A stretch of DNA of 40,570 nt from Alteromonadaceae bacterium (GTDB taxonomy: Bacteria > Pseudomonadota > Gammaproteobacteria > Pseudomonadales > Oleiphilaceae). The first letter of the stretch is position 1. Each line of letters opens with the position of its first letter. Below are positions 33,539 to 40,570 of this stretch, one piece after another. The notes beneath the pieces are model-generated. The model did no database searches. It saw only the letters and a list, made by a program, of their open reading frames with translations, and was not told where the DNA came from. The position numbers and the translations under genes were made by a program. The stretch lies in NCBI GenBank assembly GCA_013393545.1, contig JABXHG010000576.1, positions 1 through 40,570 on the forward strand. Reading direction: 5' to 3'.

Positions 33539-35002
33539 ATCAGACATCGCCTGGGAGTGCTGCTGCGCTCACTGCAACTGACGTTGTTGCTCAGTATCGT
33601 TATTCCGCTGCTGCTGTTCAGCGGCATTGCCATTTATATTGGTCTGGGCGCGGTTGAGGACAATCTGAACGAACGTCTGCAGGAAGACCTGGAGCTGGTC
33701 GCGCGCGCCGTCAGCGGCCCTGTTGCCCGGGCGCTGGCCGACGATGATGAGCTGGTGCTGGGGGAATCGTTGAAATCCATTTTCAAGATAGGGCGAATTT
33801 CCGGGGCCTCGGTTTTTGACGAAGACGGCAACCGGGTGGCAAGCCTGGGGGTGGCGGATTCGGATGTCACCAACAGCGCCAGTGCGGAACAGGTTATTTC
33901 AAGTGGGGAACTGGGCGGTACCTTCCGCCAGGTGGATGGCGAGTCGGTGTTCTCGCAATTTACACCACTGGTGGCCGAAGACGGGCGTATTCGGGGTTTG
34001 CTTCAGGTTACCCGCCAGCGCAGTGATTTTCATGATTTGCTGGCTTCAAGCCGCTGGTGGGCGGTGGCCATCTGGTCGGTGCTGGCGATCACCATCATCC
34101 TGGTGGTGGTGCTGGGCCACTACGGCGCTATCGGCCGCCATGTCACCCGTCTGCTGGAACAGATGGATAAACTCGCCCCCGGCCACTGGCGGCTGCAGGA
34201 TACACCCTCTGGCCCCGGAGAGTTACGGCAGATCCACCGTGGTGTGCGCCAGCTTGGCCGGCGCATGAAGGAGGCAGAATCGGAAATTGAAGACCGTATC
34301 GCCCGAGAGCGCGCGCTGGCCGAGCAGTTGGAATACCAGGAAAAAGTCGCCGCCATCGGGCGAGTGGCCGGTGGTGTGGCCCATGAACTGGGCGCGCCCC
34401 TGAATGTGATCCAGGGTCGGGCGCGCATTCTTGCCCGCGCGGACTTGCCATCCGACCAGGCCCGTCACCTGCAGGATATCGAGCACCAGGTGCAGCGGAT
34501 GACCACCATCATCCAGCAGCTGCTGGATTGCTTCCGTCATGTGCCCGATTCACGCCGGCCACTGGACCTGGGCACGGTATTGCGGGACGTGCTGGAACGG
34601 GCACGGGAGGACTCGCGCTGCGCCGATTGCCATATCGAAACCCGGGGGCTCGATGCCGCCATGCCAGTGCGAGCCGAGCCCCTGCGGGTGGGGCTGGCCT
34701 GCCTGAACGTTATTCGCAATGGCTGTCAGGCGGCCCGTGGCCGGCTGGAGGTCAGTGCCCTGGATGCCGGCGATTACTGGGAAATCCGGGTGGAGGACGA
34801 TGGGCCGGGCATTGCGATGCAGGACCGTGACCGGATTTTCGAGCCGTTTTTCAGTACCCGGGCGGCGGGTGAAGGTACCGGCCTGGGGCTGGCGGTGGTC
34901 AGTAGCGTGATGAAAGAACACAACGGGCGTGTGGAGGCGGGCGACAGCGCCCTGGGCGGCTGCCGCATGAGCCTGTTCCTGCCGAAGGAGAATGTTGAAT
35001 GA
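33539..35002 (+). CDS. NtrB-type sensor histidine kinase
   Basis: A membrane kinase of about 487 residues. Counting from 33539: transmembrane segment 1 at about 9-36, a periplasmic sensor domain (about 37-170) with [14 protein letters not shown] as in Cache-like folds, transmembrane segment 2 at about 174-197, a HAMP-like linker and a coiled coil. Then comes the DHp helix with H282 in [20 protein letters not shown] and an ATPase domain with VIRNGCQAA (N-box), [16 protein letters not shown] and [10 protein letters not shown]. The start is uncertain. GGGAGG at 33528-33533 points to the ATC at 33539; GTG 33557 or the in-frame codons back to 33383 are alternatives. The regulator gene overlaps by four bases (ATGA). 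Confidence 0.85.
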   Translation: MRHRLGVLLRSLQLTLLLSIVIPLLLFSGIAIYIGLGAVEDNLNERLQEDLELVARAVSGPVARALADDDELVLGESLKSIFKIGRISGASVFDEDGNRVASLGVADSDVTNSASAEQVISSGELGGTFRQVDGESVFSQFTPLVAEDGRIRGLLQVTRQRSDFHDLLASSRWWAVAIWSVLAITIILVVVLGHYGAIGRHVTRLLEQMDKLAPGHWRLQDTPSGPGELRQIHRGVRQLGRRMKEAESEIEDRIARERALAEQLEYQEKVAAIGRVAGGVAHELGAPLNVIQGRARILARADLPSDQARHLQDIEHQVQRMTTIIQQLLDCFRHVPDSRRPLDLGTVLRDVLERAREDSRCADCHIETRGLDAAMPVRAEPLRVGLACLNVIRNGCQAARGRLEVSALDAGDYWEIRVEDDGPGIAMQDRDRIFEPFFSTRAAGEGTGLGLAVVSSVMKEHNGRVEAGDSALGGCRMSLFLPKENVE

Positions 35003-36378
35003 ACGAGCCAGCCACTCCCATTTTGCTGGTGGAAGACGATCAAAGCCTGGGTCAGCTACTGGCCGAAGAGCTGGAGGCGGATGGTTTTAGCGTGACCCGC
35101 GCCGCGGGCCTGGCCGAAGCCCGGGATCGCCTCAGGGCCGGGCGGCCCGCTCTGATTATTTCCGACCTGCGCCTGCCGGATGGTGACGGCATGCAGGTGC
35201 TGGCGTTCCAGCAGGCGGAGTATCCGGGCATTCCGTTTATCGTCATTACCGCCTTTGGCACGGTCGATCAGGCGGTGGAAGCCCTGAAGGCCGGCGCGGA
35301 CGACTTTCTGACCAAGCCTCTGTCCACCGATCATCTGCGCCTGAAAATCCGGCGCCTGCTGGCCCAGGCGGACATGAGCCGCCAGCTGGCGGAGTTTCGT
35401 TCACAGCAGCAGGGCGATCCAAACCTGGGTCTGGTTGGCGACAGTCTGGAAATGGAGCGGTTGCGGGCCGAGATCCGTCAGGTGGCCCGCAGTCACGCGG
35501 CGGTTCTGATTAACGGTGAAAGCGGCACTGGCAAGGAACTGGTGGCGCGGGCCATACACCAGCAGAGCGACCGGGCGGAGCAGGCGTTTGTGCCGGTCAA
35601 CTGCGCCGGGATTCCACCGGAATTGATGGAGAGCGAGTTTTTCGGCCACGAGGCGGGGGCTTTCACCGGTGCCCGCCAGGCCCGGCGGGGTCTGTTTGCC
35701 GAGGCCGATGGCGGCACCCTGTTGCTGGATGAGATTGGCGAGATGCCACTGGCGCTGCAGGCGAAGCTGCTGCGGGTGCTGCAGGAAGGCGCCATCAAGC
35801 CGGTGGGGGCGGACCATGAAGAGCCCGTGGATGTGCGCATCCTGGCTGCCACCCATGTGAATCTGATGAAAGCGGTGGAGGAAGGGCATTTCCGGGAGGA
35901 TCTGTATTACCGGCTGGAGACCCTGTCGTTGCGGGTGCCGCCCCTGCGAGAACGGGGTGAAGATGTGGAGTTGCTGGCCATGCAGTTTCTCAAGGAAGCG
36001 TGCCGGCGCCATAATCGCGGCTTTGTGAAATTCAGCGAGGTGACCCTGCAGGTGCTGAAGGACTACCCGTTTCCCGGAAACGTGCGGGAGCTGGCCAGTG
36101 CCATTGAGCGTGCGGTGACCTTCTGTGAGGGCGACACCATTCAGCCGGAGAACCTGCCCGAGCGTATTCGCAAGCGCCAGGGGCAAACGGTCGATGACGG
36201 TCTTGCCCCGGCCACCGGACAGATATCGCAATGGCCGACCCTGGAAACCCTGCAAAAGGAATATGTGGAGCGGGTAATGGCGGCGGTGGATGGCAACAAG
36301 CGGCGGGCGGCGCAGATACTCGGCATCAACCGGCGAACCCTGTACCGCTGGCTGGACGCGGGACAGCACCATGACTGA
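34999..36378 (+). CDS. Sigma-54-dependent response regulator, NtrC family
   Basis: A 459-residue activator with three domains. The receiver (1-125) has D13/D14, the phospho-acceptor D56 in IISDLRLPD, and K106. The AAA+ domain (about 145-385) has Walker A GESGTGKE (173-180), the sigma-54-contacting loop GAFTGA (220-225), Walker [10 protein letters not shown] (241-249) and the [15 protein letters not shown] block. The C-terminus is a Fis-type helix-turn-helix, [20 protein letters not shown]. All elements needed to remodel RNA polymerase-sigma54 are present. It overlaps the kinase gene upstream and the DMT transporter gene downstream. Target genes are unknown. Confidence 0.93.
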   Translation: MNEPATPILLVEDDQSLGQLLAEELEADGFSVTRAAGLAEARDRLRAGRPALIISDLRLPDGDGMQVLAFQQAEYPGIPFIVITAFGTVDQAVEALKAGADDFLTKPLSTDHLRLKIRRLLAQADMSRQLAEFRSQQQGDPNLGLVGDSLEMERLRAEIRQVARSHAAVLINGESGTGKELVARAIHQQSDRAEQAFVPVNCAGIPPELMESEFFGHEAGAFTGARQARRGLFAEADGGTLLLDEIGEMPLALQAKLLRVLQEGAIKPVGADHEEPVDVRILAATHVNLMKAVEEGHFREDLYYRLETLSLRVPPLRERGEDVELLAMQFLKEACRRHNRGFVKFSEVTLQVLKDYPFPGNVRELASAIERAVTFCEGDTIQPENLPERIRKRQGQTVDDGLAPATGQISQWPTLETLQKEYVERVMAAVDGNKRRAAQILGINRRTLYRWLDAGQHHD

Positions 36379-37285
36379 CCAGAAGCAGGCCATGCTTTAT
36401 GGTCTGGCCACGGTATTGCTCTGGTCTACGGTGGCCACGGCCTTCAAACTGGCACTGGCAGATCTGGCGCCGGTACAGATGCTGCTGGTGGCGGTCAGTG
36501 CCTCGGTGCTCGTGATTGGACTGATCCTTGCCAGTCAGGGCCGGTTTCGCCTGGCGTTTCAATTAAGTCGCCGCCAGTATCTTCAGTCCATCGGTATGGG
36601 GCTGATCAATCCCTGCCTGTATTATTTCCTGTTGTTCGGCGCCTTTGACCGCCTGCCGGCCCAGGAGGCCCAGCCCCTGAACTATACCTGGGCGCTGGTG
36701 CTGGCGTATTTGTCGGTGCCTTTTCTGGGGCAAAAGCTGCGCCGGCTGGATATTTTGGCCGGGCTGGTGTGTTACGCCGGCGTGGTGGTGATTGCCACCC
36801 GGGGCCAGGTGACCTCCCTGTCCTTCTCTGATCCGTTGGGGGTTTCCCTGGCACTGGGCAGCACCCTGGTCTGGGCCGGTTACTGGATTCTCGCTACCCG
36901 GGATACCCGGGATCCGGTCGTCGGACTGTTTCTGAATTTTCTGTTCGGCCTGCCGGTGATTGCTCTGGTGTGCTGGCAAACCGCCGGGCTGGATTTTATT
37001 GACCAGGGCACGGGCGGTTCTCTGGCTGCGGCAGTCTATGTCGGGGTGTTTGAAATGGGCATCGCCTTCGTGCTCTGGTCCCGCGCCATGAAAAAGGCGG
37101 AAAACACATCCAAAGTCAGTAACCTGATTTTTATCTCGCCATTCCTCTCGCTGGTCTTTATCTATTTCATTCTGGGCGAACGGATTCTGCCTTCCACCTA
37201 CGTTGGGCTGGTGCTGATTATTGGCGGCCTGTGGCTTCAGCAGAGCAAAATCCGGCGCCGGCAACAGGAGGTGAGCCATGAGTGA
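36371..37285 (+). CDS. DMT superfamily transporter (EamA domain)
   Basis: A 304-residue inner-membrane protein with ten predicted helices in two EamA repeats. The first repeat begins [20 protein letters not shown]. The second covers [20 protein letters not shown] through [20 protein letters not shown], the typical pre-last helix. Members export amino acids or other metabolites; the substrate cannot be predicted here. ATG 36371 overlaps the regulator stop by eight bases, and the next gene overlaps this one by eight, so one transcript is likely. Confidence 0.88.
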   Translation: MTDQKQAMLYGLATVLLWSTVATAFKLALADLAPVQMLLVAVSASVLVIGLILASQGRFRLAFQLSRRQYLQSIGMGLINPCLYYFLLFGAFDRLPAQEAQPLNYTWALVLAYLSVPFLGQKLRRLDILAGLVCYAGVVVIATRGQVTSLSFSDPLGVSLALGSTLVWAGYWILATRDTRDPVVGLFLNFLFGLPVIALVCWQTAGLDFIDQGTGGSLAAAVYVGVFEMGIAFVLWSRAMKKAENTSKVSNLIFISPFLSLVFIYFILGERILPSTYVGLVLIIGGLWLQQSKIRRRQQEVSHE

Positions 37286-37556
37286 CGGCTGGCATTTGTA
37301 CCTGGTGCGAACCGCCGGAGGCAGCCTTTATACCGGCGTAACCACCGACATTGCGCGGCGTTTTGCCGAGCATCAGGCGGGTGCTCCCCGGGGAGCGCGC
37401 AGCCTGCGTGGCAAGGGGCCGTTGACCCTGGCATTCCATGCTCCGGCCGGGAACCGCAGCCGTGCACAGAGCCTGGAATGGCGGATCAAACGCTGGTCCC
37501 GGGCCCGAAAAGAAGCGTTGGTGCGCGGTGAAATCTGCCTTGGCGACGTGGAATAG
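37278..37556 (+). CDS. GIY-YIG domain protein, YhbQ/UPF0213-like
   Basis: A 92-residue single-domain GIY-YIG protein. The two motif strands are [17 protein letters not shown] (residues 8-24, with Y8 and the YTG of the second strand), followed by the helix with R27 in IARRFAEHQ and E67 in [11 protein letters not shown], the usual metal-ligand position. It lacks additional DNA-binding domains. Homologues are proposed small nucleases of uncertain role. GGAGG six bases before the ATG, inside the DMT transporter gene, supports the start. Confidence 0.88.
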   Translation: MSDGWHLYLVRTAGGSLYTGVTTDIARRFAEHQAGAPRGARSLRGKGPLTLAFHAPAGNRSRAQSLEWRIKRWSRARKEALVRGEICLGDVE

Positions 37557-37602
37557 CGTAGTATGATCATGAATTCACAGCAGTCACAGGTGATGGCGTT
37601 AC

Positions 37603-38616
37603 GTGTACTGGAAAACCGATAACATCGACATTCCCGAGTGGGACCGGCAAAGCCTGCTGGCGCGGCTGAAGCTTTTCGAGCCGGAAAAAAACACCGAACT
37701 GGATGCCGAAATGCTGGCCTATTGCCGTTTTTACGGGCTCGACGTGTGGGAAGAGCGAGACGGAATCGACTACCGCCAGGGCTATGTGGGAATCGATGAG
37801 CACGAGGTGATGGTGCACTATTTTCGCCAGGCCGAAGACGACGGAGCCCGGGGCACGGTATTCATTCTGCACGGCTATTTTGACCACGTGGGCCTGTACA
37901 CTCGCCTGATTGATCACTGCCTGGCGGCCGGCTTTGATGTGCTGACCTATGACCAGCCCGGCCATGGGCTTTCCAGCGGCACACCGGCTGCGATTGGCAG
38001 CTTTCTGGAGTACCAGGCGGTACTGACCGGAGTCATGGCCGGGGTGAAGGGCAAGGTTCGCGGCCCCTGGTTTGCCGTGGGGCAAAGTACCGGGGGCGCC
38101 ATTCTCATTGATTACCTGTTGTCGAACCACCACAACCGGCACAGCTCAGCTTTTGAAAACGTGGTCCTGCTGGCGCCGCTGATTCGTCCGGCGGGGTGGC
38201 TGCGGGCAAAGGCGCTACATTCCGTGGTTAAGCCATTCGTGAAACGATGGCGGCGGGTGTTTGCGGACAACAGCGGTGATCTGCGTTTTTTGAGTTTTCT
38301 GCGTGAGCATGATCCTTTGCAGGCCCGTGCCGTACATGTGGATTGGGTCACGGCATTGCGCCGATGGGTGCCACATATTGAATCGTCACGGCCGGTGGAT
38401 TTTCCGATTACCGTGGTTCAGGGTGAGCAGGATCTGACCGTGGACTGGCGGCACAACCTGCGCATCATCAGAAACAAGTTCGCCGGCGTTAAGGAGTACC
38501 GCTTGCCGGAGGGCCGGCACCACCTGGTGAACGAAGCCGGGCCTTTGCAGTCAAAAGTATTTGAAGCGGTGATTGAAACTTTCTCGAATAAGTTCTCAAC
38601 AGGAGACGGACAGTGA
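37603..38616 (+). CDS. Alpha/beta hydrolase (lysophospholipase-like)
   Basis: A 337-residue serine hydrolase of the Hydrolase_4/monoglyceride-lipase type. The oxyanion-hole stretch ILHGYFDH is at 88-95, the nucleophile elbow is GQSTGG with S162, and the likely acid and base are D277 (VQGEQDLTVD) and H306 or H307 (EGRHHLVNE). No signal peptide is visible, so it is presumably cytoplasmic or peripheral. The start is GTG 37603, with no strong ribosome binding site. The stop overlaps the start of the OmpA-family lipoprotein gene by four bases (GTGA). Confidence 0.87.
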   Translation: MYWKTDNIDIPEWDRQSLLARLKLFEPEKNTELDAEMLAYCRFYGLDVWEERDGIDYRQGYVGIDEHEVMVHYFRQAEDDGARGTVFILHGYFDHVGLYTRLIDHCLAAGFDVLTYDQPGHGLSSGTPAAIGSFLEYQAVLTGVMAGVKGKVRGPWFAVGQSTGGAILIDYLLSNHHNRHSSAFENVVLLAPLIRPAGWLRAKALHSVVKPFVKRWRRVFADNSGDLRFLSFLREHDPLQARAVHVDWVTALRRWVPHIESSRPVDFPITVVQGEQDLTVDWRHNLRIIRNKFAGVKEYRLPEGRHHLVNEAGPLQSKVFEAVIETFSNKFSTGDGQ

Positions 38617-39272
38617 AAAAGACCATTCTGGCATTTGCCATTGCCACCACGGGCCTGACAGGCTGCATGACCTATGACCCGTATACCGGCGAAGAGAAAG
38701 TGTCTAGTGCCACCAAGGGCAGTGTGATAGGCGCCATTGGCGGCGCAGCGGTCGGTGCAGCCACTTCCAGCAGTAGTGATCGTGGCAAGGGCGCGCTGAT
38801 TGGCGCCGCCAGTGGTGCCGCCGTGGGTGGTGGTATTGGTTATTACATGGACCGCCAGGAAGCCCAGTTGCGCCGGCAGCTGGAAGGCACTGGAGTGCGG
38901 GTGGTTCGCAATGGCGACCAGATCGATTTGATCATGCCTGGCAACATCACCTTCGACACCGATCAGTCCAGCATCCGTCCGGCCTTTACCGACACGCTGC
39001 AGTCGGTGGCCCTGGTGCTCAAGGAGTTCAACAAAACCACCATCCAGATCGAAGGTCACACCGACAGTACTGGCTCTGACAGCTACAATCAGCTGCTCAG
39101 TGAACGCCGCGCGTCCTCGGTGCGGGATTTCCTGTTGAACCAGGGCATTGAGCCGCGCCGCACCCGTGCTACCGGCTACGGCGAGCGCCAGCCAGTGGCT
39201 TCCAATGAAACCGCGTCGGGCCGCGAGCAGAACCGCCGGGTGGAGCTGACCCTCATACCGAACCAGCAGTAA
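38613..39272 (+). CDS. OmpA-family outer-membrane lipoprotein (YfiB/YiaD-like)
   Basis: A 219-residue lipoprotein. The lipobox GLTGC places the lipidated cysteine at C18. Residues 33-77 are a glycine-zipper segment (GSVIGAIGGAAVGAATSSSS and a second Gly/Ala repeat) that may insert in or pack against a membrane. Residues 105-217 form a complete OmpA C-terminal domain that binds peptidoglycan, with ITFDTDQSSIRP, IEGHTDSTGSDSYN (D151) and SGREQNRRVEL, which has the arginines that contact diaminopimelate. It would tie the outer membrane to the cell wall. GTG start with AGGAG nine bases upstream; translationally coupled to the hydrolase. Confidence 0.9.
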   Translation: MKKTILAFAIATTGLTGCMTYDPYTGEEKVSSATKGSVIGAIGGAAVGAATSSSSDRGKGALIGAASGAAVGGGIGYYMDRQEAQLRRQLEGTGVRVVRNGDQIDLIMPGNITFDTDQSSIRPAFTDTLQSVALVLKEFNKTTIQIEGHTDSTGSDSYNQLLSERRASSVRDFLLNQGIEPRRTRATGYGERQPVASNETASGREQNRRVELTLIPNQQ

Positions 39273-39313
39273 TAGCCGATCGGCGTTGGCTAGAAGCGCC
39301 GGATGCAGGCATA

Positions 39314-39345
39314 AAAAAACCGCAGGCCGAAACCTGCGGTTTTTT
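39314..39345. terminator. Bidirectional Rho-independent terminator
   Basis: AAAAAACCGCAGG (39314-39326) pairs perfectly over 13 bases with 39333-39345 around a six-base loop, giving a GC stem flanked by A and T runs on both sides. It can stop transcription of the OmpA-family gene (+) and of serA (-), which converge here. Confidence 0.92.
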
Positions 39346-39365
39346 GTTTCTGGCAACCCGGTTGC

Positions 39366-40570
39366 TCAGAACAGAACGCGACAGCGAATGGTGCCCTTGA
39401 CCTGGCTGAGCTTTTCCAGAGCCAGCTCGCCATAGGACTTGTCGACATCCACCACCACGTAGCCAATGTCTTCCTTGGTCTGCAGGTACTGACCGCACAC
39501 GTTGATCCCGTTTTCCGAGAACACCTGGTTCATTTCGGACATCACGCCCGGAATGTTTTCGTGGATGTGCAGCAGACGGTGCTGGTTCGGGTGCGACGGC
39601 AGCGCCACTTCCGGGAAGTTGACGGAAGATACGGAAGTGCCGTTGTCGCTGTACATGGCCAGCTTTTCCGCGACTTCACGACCGATGTTTTCCTGGGCTT
39701 CCATGGTGGAGCCCCCCACATGCGGTGTCAGGATGCAGTTATCGAATTCACGCAGCGGAGAAACAAACTCTTCGTCGTTGGACTTTGGCTCAACCGGGAA
39801 TACGTCCACGGCGGCGCCCAGCAGCTTGCCGGAGCGAAGGGCATCGGCAAGTGCGTCAATGTCCACCACGGTGCCACGAGACGCGTTCATGAAGATGGCG
39901 CCGGGCTTCATCTGGGCAAACTGTTCGGCCTTGATCATGTATTTGGTGGCCGGCGTTTCCGGTACGTGCAGGGAGACCACGTCGGCGATGTTTAGCAGCT
40001 CCTGCATGGAGCCCACCTGAGTGGCGTTGCCGATAGAGAGCTTGGAGACCACGTCGTAGTAGTACACGTCCATGCCCAGGCTCTCGGCCAGCACGCTGAA
40101 TTGCGTACCGATGTTGCCGTAACCGATGATGCCAAGCTTCTTGCCGCGAATCTCGAAGCTGTTCTTGGCGGATTTCATCCACACACCGTCGTGGGCCTTG
40201 GCGCTCTTCTCCGGAACGCCACGCAGCAGCAGGATGGCCTGGGCCAGTACCAGCTCGGCGACCGAGCGGGTATTAGAGAAGGGCGCGTTGAACACGGCAA
40301 TACCGCGACGGGTCGCCGCCTGCAGGTCCACCTGGTTGGTGCCGATACAGAAACAGCCCACGGCAACCAGTTTTTTGGCGGCGGTAAATACTTTCTCGGT
40401 CAACTGGGTGCGCGAGCGGATCCCAATGAAGTGGGCATCGGCAATCTTTTCGATCAGCTCTTCTTCACCCAGGCAGTGACTCAGGTACTCGATGTCGGTG
40501 TAGCCTGCGGCACTCAGGGTACCAATGGCAGATGACTGCCCTCCTTCCCGCAGCAGGATCCGGCTCTTGC
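39366..40570 (-). CDS. serA: D-3-phosphoglycerate dehydrogenase (5' end outside window)
   Basis: About 401 residues of SerA, the NAD-dependent first enzyme of serine biosynthesis, which oxidises 3-phosphoglycerate to 3-phosphohydroxypyruvate. The frame stays open to the window edge, and the first residues seen (KSRILLREGGQSSAIGTLSA) correspond to a point near the N-terminus. Blocks include HFIGIRSRTQLT, GCFCIGTNQVDL and NAPFSNTRSVAELV, the nucleotide-binding LGIIGYGNIGTQF, ASRGTVVDIDAL with the substrate arginine, and LTPHVGGSTMEAQENIG with the catalytic histidine. The C-terminal ACT domain (HIHENIPGVMSEMNQVF to the end RCRVLF) is the serine feedback-inhibition site, as in E. coli. A Met about 56 codons in is not the true start. 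Confidence 0.96.
   Translation of the reverse strand, partial: KSRILLREGGQSSAIGTLSAAGYTDIEYLSHCLGEEELIEKIADAHFIGIRSRTQLTEKVFTAAKKLVAVGCFCIGTNQVDLQAATRRGIAVFNAPFSNTRSVAELVLAQAILLLRGVPEKSAKAHDGVWMKSAKNSFEIRGKKLGIIGYGNIGTQFSVLAESLGMDVYYYDVVSKLSIGNATQVGSMQELLNIADVVSLHVPETPATKYMIKAEQFAQMKPGAIFMNASRGTVVDIDALADALRSGKLLGAAVDVFPVEPKSNDEEFVSPLREFDNCILTPHVGGSTMEAQENIGREVAEKLAMYSDNGTSVSSVNFPEVALPSHPNQHRLLHIHENIPGVMSEMNQVFSENGINVCGQYLQTKEDIGYVVVDVDKSYGELALEKLSQVKGTIRCRVLF

Noticed and set aside
1..40570. CRISPR arrays, tRNA or rRNA genes, prophage, toxin-antitoxin or restriction systems.
   Set aside because: No regularly spaced direct repeats, tRNA-like cloverleaf with CCA-side consensus, integrase, or defence-type protein signatures were found on either strand.

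Overview
The window looks like a gammaproteobacterial chromosome, most likely Marinobacter or a close marine relative. The evidence is a fairly high GC content, protein sequences of Pseudomonas/Marinobacter type, two complete multi-subunit Na+/H+ antiporter loci, a DctP-type TRAP binding lipoprotein and an abundant-looking palindromic intergenic repeat. I had no database access, so the genus is an inference. No rRNA, tRNA, CRISPR array, prophage or intact insertion sequence was seen. Almost all of the window is ordinary, tightly packed core-genome coding DNA.

Region by region. Positions 1-5.3 kb (+ strand): the 3' end of an ABC-F ATPase with two altered key residues, a 115-bp palindromic element, a DUF1415 protein, a spermidine-synthase-like protein, a class II sirtuin, the AzlC/AzlD amino-acid exporter pair and a cytoplasmic-looking EF-hand/RTX-type calcium-binding protein. 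A second, inverted copy of the palindromic element follows. Positions 5.4-9.3 kb: a FemAB-like acyltransferase (-), then a Cpx-type envelope stress locus. In it, a Spy/CpxP-like gene (-) that is broken by a one-base frameshift faces a CpxR-like regulator and CpxA-like kinase (+). The shared intergenic region carries a canonical-looking GTAAA-N6-GTAAA box. Positions 9.3-12.2 kb (+): YigZ/IMPACT protein, DUF4136 lipoprotein, SUI1/YciH and the D-amino-acid dehydrogenase DadA.

Positions 12.2-23.9 kb (all -): two back-to-back Mrp/Mnh cation/proton antiporter operons. The promoter-distal one has seven genes (A B C D E F G; group 1 architecture). The promoter-proximal one has six, with A and B fused (group 2 architecture). 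Nearly all junctions are ATGA or TAATG overlaps, so the subunits are probably translationally coupled and assembled as two membrane complexes for Na+ efflux and pH homeostasis.

Positions 24.2-33.3 kb: an intact gene that looks like an acyl-CoA dehydrogenase with its catalytic middle missing; a chemoreceptor with a C-terminal, presumably cytoplasmic, sensor domain, followed by a small DUF4870-like membrane protein; an MFS transporter (-); RlmJ; a winged-helix-ended protein of unknown function coupled to an MscS channel; a solitary TRAP binding lipoprotein (-); and a DUF4168 secreted protein (-). A near-identical 23-nt repeat in inverted orientation brackets the chemoreceptor-to-MFS block. Positions 33.4-37.6 kb (+): a two-component system (NtrB-like kinase and sigma-54 activator) overlapping a DMT exporter and a GIY-YIG protein, preceded by three abutting TGTGGC half-sites. 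Positions 37.6-40.6 kb: an alpha/beta hydrolase overlapping an OmpA-family lipoprotein, a strong bidirectional terminator, and the convergent serA, which is cut by the window edge.

I did not find a clearly new defence or mobile system. The best leads are the reduced acyl-CoA dehydrogenase-like protein, the frameshifted cpxP facing an apparently intact CpxR box, the hairpin-rich repeat family, the tandem group 1/group 2 antiporter loci and the half-site cluster upstream of the sigma-54 two-component system.
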